A stretch of 64,000 bases of DNA from Bordetella parapertussis. GTDB taxonomy: Bacteria > Pseudomonadota > Gammaproteobacteria > Burkholderiales > Burkholderiaceae_C. A program made the translations under genes and the position numbers. The stretch covers positions 1 to 64,000 of the forward strand of contig CAMCES010000001.1 in assembly GCA_945873925.1 (NCBI GenBank). The letters are read 5' to 3'. Below, piece after piece: positions 37,178 through 45,129 of this stretch (position 1 is the stretch's first letter; each line of letters starts with the position of its first letter). The notes under the pieces are model-generated. The model saw only the letters and a program-made list of their open reading frames with translations, was not told the origin of the DNA and made no database searches.

Positions 37178-37549
37178 ATGCCCGCCAAGAAGTCCTCCAC
37201 AGCCCACCGCGGTTTCCGCGTCGCCGACCAAATCCAGCGTGATTTGGCCGAGTTGATCCGTGAGCTGAAGGACCCGAGGTTGGGCATGGTCACCATCCAA
37301 TCGGTGGAAGTCACCCCCGACTATGCCCATGCCAAGGTGTTTTTCAGTGTGTTGGTCGGTGACGCAGACACCTGTGCCGAGGGATTGAACCAAGCCGCTG
37401 GTTTTTTGCGCAATGGCTTGTTCAAGCGCTTGCATATCCACACGGTTCCCACACTGCATTTCCAATACGACCGCACCCCCGAGCGCGCCGCGGACATGAA
37501 CGCGCTGATCGCGCGTGCGGTGGCTTCCCGCGCCAAAGACGCCGAGTAA
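37178..37549 (+). CDS. rbfA: Ribosome-binding factor A
   Basis: A 123-residue KH-fold cold-shock factor that binds the 5' end helix of 16S rRNA during 30S assembly. FRVADQIQRDLAELIREL, DPRLGMVTIQSVEVTPDYA and the C-terminal PTLHFQYDRTPERAADMNAL are canonical. Starts 9 bases after infB and ends 4 bases before truB, as in many proteobacteria. Confidence 0.96.
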   Translation: MPAKKSSTAHRGFRVADQIQRDLAELIRELKDPRLGMVTIQSVEVTPDYAHAKVFFSVLVGDADTCAEGLNQAAGFLRNGLFKRLHIHTVPTLHFQYDRTPERAADMNALIARAVASRAKDAE

Positions 37550-37553
37550 GCCT

Positions 37554-38504
37554 ATGAACACGCCACGCACACGGGTGCAACGGCGCCCCGTGCATGGGGT
37601 GTTGCTGTTGGACAAACCCCTTGGACTCTCTAGCAACCAGGCTCTGCAAAAGGCCAAGTGGTTGCTGCGTGCTGAAAAAGCCGGGCACACCGGTACCTTA
37701 GACCCACGTGCCACCGGCGTCTTGCCTCTGTGTTTTGGGGCGGCCACCAAGTTCAGCCAGTTGCATTTGGACGCCGACAAAACCTACGAAGCCGTATTGC
37801 ATTTGGGCCAGCGCACCAGCACCGCAGATGCCGAGGGCGAAGTCATTGCCGAGGCGCCAGTTGACTTCACGCCGGAACAATTGCAGCAAGTGCAAGCCTT
37901 GTTCACTGGCGAGTTGATGCAAGTCCCGCCGATGCACAGCGCTTTGAAGAAAGACGGCAAGGCCTTGTACGAATACGCCCGTGAGGGCGTGGAAGTCGAA
38001 CGGGCACCACGCAGGGTCACGATTCACGCCCTTGAGCTCAGAGCATTGCCCGCGCAGGACGGTGTGCAAAGCGTCTGGCTCAAAGCCCATTGCTCCAAAG
38101 GCACCTACATCCGCACCTTGGGCGAAGACATTGGCATCGCCTTAGGTTGTGGCGCGTATTTGAGCGCTTTGCGACGTGTGCAAAGCGGTTGTTTCGAGGT
38201 CGACATGTGCATCTCACTTGACGCGCTGGAAACGATGCCTGAAGTCGATCGCCACAGACAGTTGCTTGCCGTTGATTCCTTGTTGGACAGTCATCACCCG
38301 ATCACATTGCAGCCCGATGATGCAGGTCGTTTCCTGAGTGGCTTACGCCGCCGGGGTGACTGGCCCGACCAAGACCAAGTGGCGGTGTATGGTGCCAGCC
38401 CGCATGCCTTGCTGGGCACCGCCCATGTTCGCGCTGGGGAATTGATTCCCGAGCGCTTGTTGAATCCCCAAGAAATCCAATCTTTACTCGAGAGTGCAGC
38501 ATGA
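37554..38504 (+). CDS. truB: tRNA pseudouridine(55) synthase
   Basis: A 316-residue enzyme making pseudouridine 55 in the T-loop of tRNA. The catalytic Asp50 lies in HTGTLDPRATGVLP, and GVLLLDKPLGLSSNQALQK and CSKGTYIRTLGEDIG are family blocks. A C-terminal PUA-like extension is present. ATG 37554 is used because the longer frame overlaps rbfA. The stop overlaps the typA start by 4 bases (ATGA). Confidence 0.96.
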   Translation: MNTPRTRVQRRPVHGVLLLDKPLGLSSNQALQKAKWLLRAEKAGHTGTLDPRATGVLPLCFGAATKFSQLHLDADKTYEAVLHLGQRTSTADAEGEVIAEAPVDFTPEQLQQVQALFTGELMQVPPMHSALKKDGKALYEYAREGVEVERAPRRVTIHALELRALPAQDGVQSVWLKAHCSKGTYIRTLGEDIGIALGCGAYLSALRRVQSGCFEVDMCISLDALETMPEVDRHRQLLAVDSLLDSHHPITLQPDDAGRFLSGLRRRGDWPDQDQVAVYGASPHALLGTAHVRAGELIPERLLNPQEIQSLLESAA

Positions 38505-40327
38505 CCTTACAAATTCGAAACATCGCCATCATTGCCCACGTTGACCATGGCAAAACCACCATGGTGGACCAACTCTTGCGCCAGTCCGGCACCTTTGCCG
38601 ACCACGAAAAAGTGGTGGACACCGTGATGGACAACAACGCGATCGAGCGTGAGCGCGGTATCACCATTCTGGCCAAGAACTGCGCGGTCAGCTGGAAGGG
38701 CACACACATCAATATCGTCGATACCCCCGGACACGCGGACTTTGGCGGCGAGGTGGAGCGTGCTTTGTCCATGGTCGATGGTGTCGTGCTGTTGATCGAT
38801 GCGCAAGAAGGCCCGATGCCGCAAACCCGCTTTGTGACTAAAAAAGCCTTGGCCTTGGGCTTGAAGCCGATCGTCGTGGTGAACAAAGTGGACAAGCCCG
38901 GTGCCGACTGCGGCAAGGTGATCAACGCGGCTTTCGATTTGTTTGACAAGCTGGGCGCCAACGACGAGCAACTCGATTTCCCTGTGGTGTATGCCTCCGG
39001 CATCAACGGCTGGTCCTCACTCGACGAAGGCCCGCAAGGCGAGCAATGGGGCCCCGACATGTCGGCTTTGTTTGACACCGTCTTGAAGCACGTGCCCGCC
39101 CAACAAGGTGACCCTGATGCGCCGTTGCAATTGCAAATTTCAGCGCTCGATTTCTCCACGTTTGTGGGTCGCATTGGCGTGGGTCGCATCAGCGCAGGCA
39201 GGATCAAGCCCAACATGGACGTGGTGGTGATGGAAGGCCCGGACTGCACGCCTGTCAAAGGCCGCATCAATCAGGTGTTGAAGTTCCAAGGCCTGGACCG
39301 CATCCAAGCCACCGAGGCAGGCCCCGGCGACATTGTGTTGATCAACGGTATCGACGAGATCGGCATTGGTGTGACCGTGACCGACCCCCTGAACCCTGCG
39401 CCCTTGCCGATGCTGAAGGTGGACGAACCCACGCTGATCATGAATTTCTGCGTCAACACCAGCCCCTTGGCCGGTCGCGAAGGCAAGTACGTCACCAGCC
39501 GTCAAATCTGGGACCGCCTGCAAAAAGAGTTGCAACACAACGTGGCGCTGCGCGTCAAAGAAACCGATGAAGACGGTATTTTTGAAGTGGCCGGTCGGGG
39601 TGAATTGCACTTGACCATCTTGTTGGAAAACATGCGTCGCGAAGGCTACGAGATGGCTGTGTCCAAACCACGCGTGGTGTTTCGTGAGATCAACGGCGAG
39701 CGTTGCGAACCCATTGAATTGGTCACCGCCGACATTGAAGAGCAGCACCAAGGCGGCGTCATGCAAGCCCTGGGCGAGCGCAAAGGCGAATTGGCCAACA
39801 TGGAGCCCGATGGCCGTGGCCGGGTGCGTTTGGAATACCGCATTCCTGCACGGGGCTTGATTGGTTTCACCACCGAGTTTTTGAACTTGACACGTGGTTC
39901 GGGTTTGATCTCCAACATCTTCGACAAGTACGAACCGCACAAGGGCGAGATCGGCGGCCGCAAAAACGGCGTTTTGATTTCCATGGACGACGGTGAAATC
40001 TTCACCTACGCCTTGGGCAAACTCGATGACCGTGGCCGCATGTTTGTCAAACCCAACGACCCGGTGTACGAAGGCATGATCGTGGGTATCCACAGCCGCG
40101 ACAACGATTTGGTGGTGAACGCCACCCGCACCAAGCAGCTGACCAACTTCCGCGTGTCCGGCAAAGAAGACGCGATCAAGATCACCCCACCCATCCAATG
40201 CACTTTGGAATACGGTGTGCAGTTCATTGAAGACGACGAGTTGGTGGAGATCACACCCAAGAGCGTTCGCTTGCGCAAGCGCCACTTGAAAGAGCACGAA
40301 CGCAAACGTGCCAGCCGCGACGCCTGA
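38501..40327 (+). CDS. typA: Translational GTPase TypA/BipA
   Basis: A 608-residue ribosome-binding GTPase related to EF-G, involved in stress and low-temperature growth and in 50S assembly. G1 is AHVDHGKTTMVDQLL, G3 DTPGHADFGGEVERAL, G4 NKVDKPGA. The BipA-specific C-terminal domain is present, with GRGELHLTILLENMRREGYE and the end IEDDELVEITPKSVRLRKR. It completes the classical translation part of the operon and is coupled to truB. Confidence 0.97.
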   Translation: MTLQIRNIAIIAHVDHGKTTMVDQLLRQSGTFADHEKVVDTVMDNNAIERERGITILAKNCAVSWKGTHINIVDTPGHADFGGEVERALSMVDGVVLLIDAQEGPMPQTRFVTKKALALGLKPIVVVNKVDKPGADCGKVINAAFDLFDKLGANDEQLDFPVVYASGINGWSSLDEGPQGEQWGPDMSALFDTVLKHVPAQQGDPDAPLQLQISALDFSTFVGRIGVGRISAGRIKPNMDVVVMEGPDCTPVKGRINQVLKFQGLDRIQATEAGPGDIVLINGIDEIGIGVTVTDPLNPAPLPMLKVDEPTLIMNFCVNTSPLAGREGKYVTSRQIWDRLQKELQHNVALRVKETDEDGIFEVAGRGELHLTILLENMRREGYEMAVSKPRVVFREINGERCEPIELVTADIEEQHQGGVMQALGERKGELANMEPDGRGRVRLEYRIPARGLIGFTTEFLNLTRGSGLISNIFDKYEPHKGEIGGRKNGVLISMDDGEIFTYALGKLDDRGRMFVKPNDPVYEGMIVGIHSRDNDLVVNATRTKQLTNFRVSGKEDAIKITPPIQCTLEYGVQFIEDDELVEITPKSVRLRKRHLKEHERKRASRDA

Positions 40328-40337
40328 TCGACACGCC

Positions 40338-41228
40338 ATGGTTCAGAAGCTCAGCCACACTCAAGCCTTGGGGCTGATGGTGCTGGCCACCTTGCTGTGG
40401 TCCATCGCGGGTGTGGTGTCGCGCCAGATGACGCATGCCCAAGGCTTTGAAGTCACGTTTTGGCGCAGTTTTTTCACGGTGCTGTCGCTCAGTGTTTTGT
40501 TGCCGATGCTCAAAGGCCGGACGCTGTTCGTGCTTCTGCCTTGGCGTGACAAAACCTTTTGGCTCTCGGGTGTCTGTTGGTCGGTGATGTTCACTGCCTT
40601 CATGTTGGCCTTGGCTATGACCACCGTGGCCAATGTGCTGATCACCATGGCGATGGGGCCGATGTTCACCGCTTTGCTGTCGCGCCTGGTGCTGAAAAAA
40701 CCCCTAGAGACGCACACCTGGTGGGCGATTGCTGCCGCTGGTGTGGGCATGGCCTTTATGTTCATCAGCCAAGTGCAGTTGGAAGGTACACGGCATGTCT
40801 GGGGCATGGCCGTGGCCTTGTGTGTGCCGCTCGCGGGTGCGGTTCAATGGACCGTGACACACCGTCTGCAACATGCGGCGCAACCCCCAGACTTCATGTC
40901 CGCCGTTTGGGTGGGTGCCTTGTTGTCTTGTGTGTACACCGCGCCACTGGCTTGGCCCACCGTGGGCAGCGCCAACGACATCGCTTGGTTGGCCGCATTG
41001 GGTTTGTTTCAATTGGCCGTGCCTTGTTTGTTGGCAGTGCGGGCCGCGCAGGTGTTGGCCTCGCATGAGGTGGCCTTGTTGGCCCTTCTCGAGGTGTTGT
41101 TTGGCATCGCTTGGGCTTGGTGGGGTGCGGGTGAAGAGCCCGGCTTGAATGTGTTGGTGGGCGGCGGCCTGGTGCTGTGCGCCCTGGCGTGGAACGAATC
41201 GCGAAGCAGGAGAACGCAACATGGATGA
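40338..41228 (+). CDS. DMT-superfamily (EamA) transporter
   Basis: A 296-residue membrane protein with about ten helices in two EamA repeats (TLLWSIAGVVSRQM near the N-terminus; ASHEVALLALLEVLFGIAWA in the second half). Substrate unknown. It starts 10 bases after typA and overlaps the next gene by 8 bases, so it appears to be part of the same long transcript. It is not obviously a duplicate of the transporter at 24363. Confidence 0.85.
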   Translation: MVQKLSHTQALGLMVLATLLWSIAGVVSRQMTHAQGFEVTFWRSFFTVLSLSVLLPMLKGRTLFVLLPWRDKTFWLSGVCWSVMFTAFMLALAMTTVANVLITMAMGPMFTALLSRLVLKKPLETHTWWAIAAAGVGMAFMFISQVQLEGTRHVWGMAVALCVPLAGAVQWTVTHRLQHAAQPPDFMSAVWVGALLSCVYTAPLAWPTVGSANDIAWLAALGLFQLAVPCLLAVRAAQVLASHEVALLALLEVLFGIAWAWWGAGEEPGLNVLVGGGLVLCALAWNESRSRRTQHG

Positions 41229-42354
41229 TCCTTTCTCAATTCAACAAGGTGATGTGTTGGCCGAGGTACAAGGCTCGGTGGGTCTGATCACCTTGAATCG
41301 TGCCAAGGCCTTGAATGCCTTGTCACTGGGCATGGTGCGCAGCCTGACCGAGGTGTTGTTGGCATGGGCGCAAGACGATGGTGTGCAAGCTGTGGCCATG
41401 CGTGGCATGGGCAAAGAGGGCGCGTTTGGTGCGTTTTGTGCGGGTGGTGACATTCGCTTTTTTCACACCGCGGCATTGGCGGGTGATTCTGCTTTGGATG
41501 ATTTCTTTACCGAAGAATACCGCTTGAACCATTTGATTCACCACTACGCCAAACCCTGCATCGTGTTCATGGACGGGGTGGTGATGGGGGGTGGCATGGG
41601 CTTGGCACAAGGTGCATCACTGCGCATCGCCACCGAGCGCACCAAGATGGCCATGCCCGAAACCATGATTGGTTTGTTTCCCGATGTCGGCGGCGGTTAT
41701 TTCCTCAGCCGTTGTGACGGCGCCTTGGGCGAGTACTTGGGCCTGACCGGTCAGATGTTGAATGGGGCAGAAGCTGTGTTCGCAGGCTTGGCCGATGTGT
41801 TGGTCGACAGTGCCTCTTTGAACGCACTGTGGGCAGAGTTGCCTGCACACCTTTGGTCGCAGCCCGATGCCTTGGAAAGTTTCAGCGCCGCCTTCAAAGC
41901 AGCCACGCTGACAGCGCAAACCACCGCGCCCGCTTGGTGGAACGACAGCTTGAACCAAGCTTTCAGTGCAGCCGATGTGCAAGCCGTTGCGCAAGCATTG
42001 GATGCCGCTGGCCACACACATGCCTTAGAGGCTTTGCACAAACGATCCCCTTTGATGTTGGCTGTGACGCTCGAACAAATTCGCCGTGCGCGACACATGA
42101 ACCTGAGTGACGAGTTGCGCATGGAGCGTGACATGGTGCGCCACAGTTTTCATCCTGTCCATTTGCAGCGCACACCTGCGCAAAGCGACACGGTGGAAGG
42201 CATCCGCGCTTTGGCCGTGGACAAAGACCATGCGCCGCGTTGGTTGCCCGCACAAATTCATGAAGTCGCCGCCGACATGGTGACGCCTTTTTTCAACAGC
42301 CCTTGGCCTGCCAACGCCCATCCCTTGATGGACTTGCGGGCGCGAGTGGTTTGA
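41221..42354 (+). CDS. Enoyl-CoA hydratase/isomerase family protein, 3-hydroxyisobutyryl-CoA hydrolase-like
   Basis: A 377-residue crotonase-superfamily protein. The oxyanion-hole regions are FCAGGDIRFFH and GVVMGGGMGLAQGASLRIAT, and the segment MPETMIGLFPDVGGGYFLSR is the signature of 3-hydroxyisobutyryl-CoA hydrolases of valine breakdown; the length (about 350-380) also fits this subgroup rather than the 260-residue hydratases. Other acyl-CoA substrates are possible. The ATG overlaps the transporter stop by 8 bases. Confidence 0.83.
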   Translation: MDDPFSIQQGDVLAEVQGSVGLITLNRAKALNALSLGMVRSLTEVLLAWAQDDGVQAVAMRGMGKEGAFGAFCAGGDIRFFHTAALAGDSALDDFFTEEYRLNHLIHHYAKPCIVFMDGVVMGGGMGLAQGASLRIATERTKMAMPETMIGLFPDVGGGYFLSRCDGALGEYLGLTGQMLNGAEAVFAGLADVLVDSASLNALWAELPAHLWSQPDALESFSAAFKAATLTAQTTAPAWWNDSLNQAFSAADVQAVAQALDAAGHTHALEALHKRSPLMLAVTLEQIRRARHMNLSDELRMERDMVRHSFHPVHLQRTPAQSDTVEGIRALAVDKDHAPRWLPAQIHEVAADMVTPFFNSPWPANAHPLMDLRARVV

Positions 42355-42371
42355 GTTTTCACAGGACAGCC

Positions 42372-43124
42372 ATGGCCAGCCCGATCAAAGTCATGTTTGG
42401 ATTTCATGCCGTTGGAGTGCGCCTGAAAACCGCGCCTGCTTCCGTCATCGAGGTGTTCATCGACCCAAGCCGCCGCGATGCACGGATGCGCCAGTTTCAA
42501 GAGCGTGCCAAAGAAGCCAAAGTGAAATTGCTTGAGTCTGATGGCCTGCGCTTGTCTCAGCTGGCTGGTAGCCATGGTCACCAAGGCGTGGTGGCGCGGG
42601 TGCACCAGATTGACATTGCCAAGTCCCTCGATGCGTGTTTGGAAGCCTTGCCCGCCGATGAACCAGCCTTGATTTTGGTTTTGGATGGCATCACCGACCC
42701 GCACAACCTGGGCGCGTGTTTGCGCGTGGCCGATGGGGCAGGTGTGCACGCGGTCATCGCACCCAAAGACCACGCCGTCGGTATCAACGCCACGGTGTCC
42801 AAAGTGGCCAGCGGTGCGGCTGACACCGTGCCTTACTTCATGGTGACGAATTTGGCCCGCACCTTGAACGAACTCAAAGAGCGCAACATTTGGATCACGG
42901 GTACCAGTGACGATGCGCCGCAAACACTTTATGAGGTGGATTTGAAAATCCCCACTGCGTGGGTCTTGGGTGCTGAGGGCGATGGCATGCGTCAACTCAC
43001 CCGCAAAACCTGCGATCAACTGGTGCGCATTCCGATGGCTGGTGGCGTGGAGAGTTTGAACGTGTCAGTGGCCAGTGGCATTTGTTTGTTTGAAACGGTG
43101 CGGCAACGCTTGTTACAAACCTAA
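42372..43124 (+). CDS. rlmB: 23S rRNA (guanosine-2'-O-)-methyltransferase RlmB
   Basis: A 250-residue SPOUT methyltransferase of the TrmH/SpoU family. The N-terminal substrate-binding domain begins MFGFHAVGVRL. The SPOUT motifs are LDGITDPHNLGACLRVADGA, WVLGAEGDGMRQL and RIPMAGGVESLNVSVASGI. RlmB methylates G2251 in the peptidyl-transferase centre of 23S rRNA; the group is sometimes annotated only as TrmH group 3. An AGGA site precedes ATG 42372. Its last 12 bases overlap the convergent chromate transporter gene. Confidence 0.92.
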   Translation: MASPIKVMFGFHAVGVRLKTAPASVIEVFIDPSRRDARMRQFQERAKEAKVKLLESDGLRLSQLAGSHGHQGVVARVHQIDIAKSLDACLEALPADEPALILVLDGITDPHNLGACLRVADGAGVHAVIAPKDHAVGINATVSKVASGAADTVPYFMVTNLARTLNELKERNIWITGTSDDAPQTLYEVDLKIPTAWVLGAEGDGMRQLTRKTCDQLVRIPMAGGVESLNVSVASGICLFETVRQRLLQT

Positions 43125-43694
43125 CACCGCACCCAACACGGCACCACCCAACATCAGCCACAACAAGTGCAAGCGGGTTTTCAACACCAACACCATGCTG
43201 AGGCCGCAGATCAGCAACAAGCGCCAATCTGTTTGCGGATTGCTCGCCGTTTGCAACAACCAACCCGCTGACAGCATCAGGCCCATCACCAAGGGGATCA
43301 TGCCTGCTTTGAAGGCCCGCACACCGCGCGCATGTTGGTGCAGTTGCAACCACTTGACCATGAAGTAGCTGAGCAGCGAGGAGGGCAGTACCGCAGCAGC
43401 CAGCAAGCCCAGCGCCATGAACAAACCCCAAGCGATGGCGGCCGTGCCTGTTTCAAAGCCACCCGCACTTTGCAAGCCGATGTTCCAACCCATGACAGCG
43501 ACCAACAAAATGTTCGGTCCCGGGGCAATTTGCGACAGCGTCACCGATTGGCTGAAAGCGGTTTCGCTCATGAGTTGCAAGTCGCTTACCAAATAGCGGT
43601 GCATCTCGGGGATGATGGTCAAGGCACCACCCACCGCCAGCAGGGACAACATGCAGAAATGCAGATGCAGATCGAGCCACAGTGCCCAAGTCAT
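43113..43694 (-). CDS. Chromate transporter subunit (ChrA C-terminal-like half)
   Basis: A 193-residue membrane protein equal to one half of a long ChrA protein. The core LLAVGGALTIIPEMHRYLV and the LSQIAPGPNILLVAVMGW motif (family pattern PGP) are clear. Short ChrA proteins are encoded as pairs and work together to export chromate, though sulfate or other anions may be the true substrate. ATG 43694 is chosen; a GTG at 43718 with a GGGG upstream is also possible. It follows its partner by 34 bases. Confidence 0.85.
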   Translation of the reverse strand: MTWALWLDLHLHFCMLSLLAVGGALTIIPEMHRYLVSDLQLMSETAFSQSVTLSQIAPGPNILLVAVMGWNIGLQSAGGFETGTAAIAWGLFMALGLLAAAVLPSSLLSYFMVKWLQLHQHARGVRAFKAGMIPLVMGLMLSAGWLLQTASNPQTDWRLLLICGLSMVLVLKTRLHLLWLMLGGAVLGAVLGL

Positions 43695-43728
43695 GAAGCC
43701 ACTTTCTGTTTGAAGCACAGTGCCCCAA

Positions 43729-44295
43729 TCATGACGCGTCCTTTGGAACCAAACGCCACCACGTCAGACCAAACGACACACTGCCCAACAAGGCAATCAC
43801 ATGCGCTAAAGGCCAATGCGCCAGCGCAGCAAGTGCAAAGCTGGTCGACATGAGCAACAAGGCCAGACGCCAACCCAAGGGATGTTGTTTCAGCATAGGC
43901 CAAAACCGCCAACCGGCGGCCATCACCATGCCTGCGGCAGCCACGCCCATGCCATGCAAAGCCGAGGCCACCCAGGGCAAATGCGCAAAGGATTGGGAGG
44001 TGAACACGATACCCAACATCAAGAGGCCTGGAAAGAACAGCAAACCGCTGAGTGCTGCAAAAGCACCGCTGGGGCCAAAGTGTTTGCCGCCAAACATGAC
44101 CGACAGATTCACCACATTCGGGCCGGGCAGGGTTTGCGCCAGCGCCCATTCTTCGGCGAATTCAGCCAAGGACATCCATTGTTTGCGGTCGACGAGTTCG
44201 CGTTGCACCACCGCCAACACGCCGCCAAAGCCTTGCAGGCCCAGCCAGCTGAAGGACAAAAACAAGTCGGTGCGGGAGCGGGGCAGGTTTGTCAT
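43729..44295 (-). CDS. Chromate transporter subunit (ChrA N-terminal-like half)
   Basis: A 188-residue membrane protein, the other half of the split transporter. It has FSWLGLQGFGGVLAVVQREL and the AQTLPGPNVVNLSVMFG motif. Sequence features differ from those of the partner in the way the two halves of full-length ChrA differ. The ATG at 44295 lies 2 bases after the PIN toxin stop, so it may be expressed from the toxin-antitoxin transcript. Confidence 0.85.
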   Translation of the reverse strand: MTNLPRSRTDLFLSFSWLGLQGFGGVLAVVQRELVDRKQWMSLAEFAEEWALAQTLPGPNVVNLSVMFGGKHFGPSGAFAALSGLLFFPGLLMLGIVFTSQSFAHLPWVASALHGMGVAAAGMVMAAGWRFWPMLKQHPLGWRLALLLMSTSFALAALAHWPLAHVIALLGSVSFGLTWWRLVPKDAS

Positions 44296-44297
44296 TT

Positions 44298-44711
44298 TCA
44301 GGTTTCCCAAGGATTGAGCAACTGTACGCCCGTGCTTTGGAAGTCTTTGAGATGGCGCGTGACCACGGTGAAGCGGTGTTCCAGGGCGGTGGCGGCGATC
44401 ATGGCGTCGCGCTCTGAAAGCGCGTTGGGGAAATGCAGTGCTGCACAGCGCTTGGCCATGCTGGCAGAAAAAGGAATGGTGCGGCCGTCAAACACATCGG
44501 TCACGCCGTCCAACCATCGGCGCAGCGCCTGGCCTTGCGGCGGTTGTTTGTGTTCCAGCGCTAGAACGCCTTTTTCAAGTTCAAGGATGGTGATGGCAGA
44601 CAAAAAGAACCGATCAAAAATGTGACCCTTGGCCCAGGCCAGAACCTGGGCGTTTTGCATGGGCTTGCCTTGTCGCAGTTCTGAAATGACATTGGTGTCA
44701 AGCAAAAACAT
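44298..44711 (-). CDS. PIN-domain toxin (VapC/FitB type)
   Basis: A 137-residue PIN-domain ribonuclease-type toxin. The acidic active-site residues are Asp5 (MFLLDTNVIS), Glu44 (ITILELEKGV), Asp102 (SERDAMIAAT) and Asp123 (RHLKDF). The arrangement TNVISELR and ILELEKGV is close to FitB. Starts 2 bases after the antitoxin stop. The target RNA cannot be predicted. Confidence 0.88.
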   Translation of the reverse strand: MFLLDTNVISELRQGKPMQNAQVLAWAKGHIFDRFFLSAITILELEKGVLALEHKQPPQGQALRRWLDGVTDVFDGRTIPFSASMAKRCAALHFPNALSERDAMIAATALEHRFTVVTRHLKDFQSTGVQLLNPWET

Positions 44712-44713
44712 GG

Positions 44714-44983
44714 TCAGTCTGATTGCAGGCCCTGTGTTGGTTCGATGGTCAATTGCAAACTGGGTGGTTCGAAGTCGATGCCGTCGCCACCCGCAATGGC
44801 GTTCATCATGTCCCACAGGCTTTCGGTGGGCTGGCCTTGCAGTTTGTAATAGTCCTCGATGCGCAGCAAGGCGTAGGCCGGGCGGCCCCGGTCGGTGATG
44901 AACACGGGCCCTTTTTCGGCGGCGCGTTTGGCGGCAGAGACATCGCGTGTGAATTCGCGGCTGGAATAGGTTTGAAGTGGCAC
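44714..44983 (-). CDS. Phd/YefM-family antitoxin
   Basis: An 89-residue antitoxin beginning at GTG 44983, which has GGAG 11-14 bases upstream (44994-44997). The N-terminal part YSSREFTRDVSAAKRAAEKG is the DNA-binding Phd fold, followed by PVFITDRGRPAYALLRIEDY and a short C-terminal toxin-binding tail. The open frame extends far upstream but without antitoxin similarity. It pairs with the PIN toxin downstream and probably represses their common promoter. Confidence 0.82.
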   Translation of the reverse strand: MPLQTYSSREFTRDVSAAKRAAEKGPVFITDRGRPAYALLRIEDYYKLQGQPTESLWDMMNAIAGGDGIDFEPPSLQLTIEPTQGLQSD

Positions 44984-45129
44984 AGCAGGCTCCTGGTTGA
45001 AGCAATGTTTGTATGTTAGGACATGCATCTGTGGATGACGCGTCTTTTGGCCCAGCATACCTTGGCAGTTCAAGATCATTTTCCTTGCCAGCACTTCAAA
45101 GCAGGCCTGCCAACTAGAATGGTGGGCTG

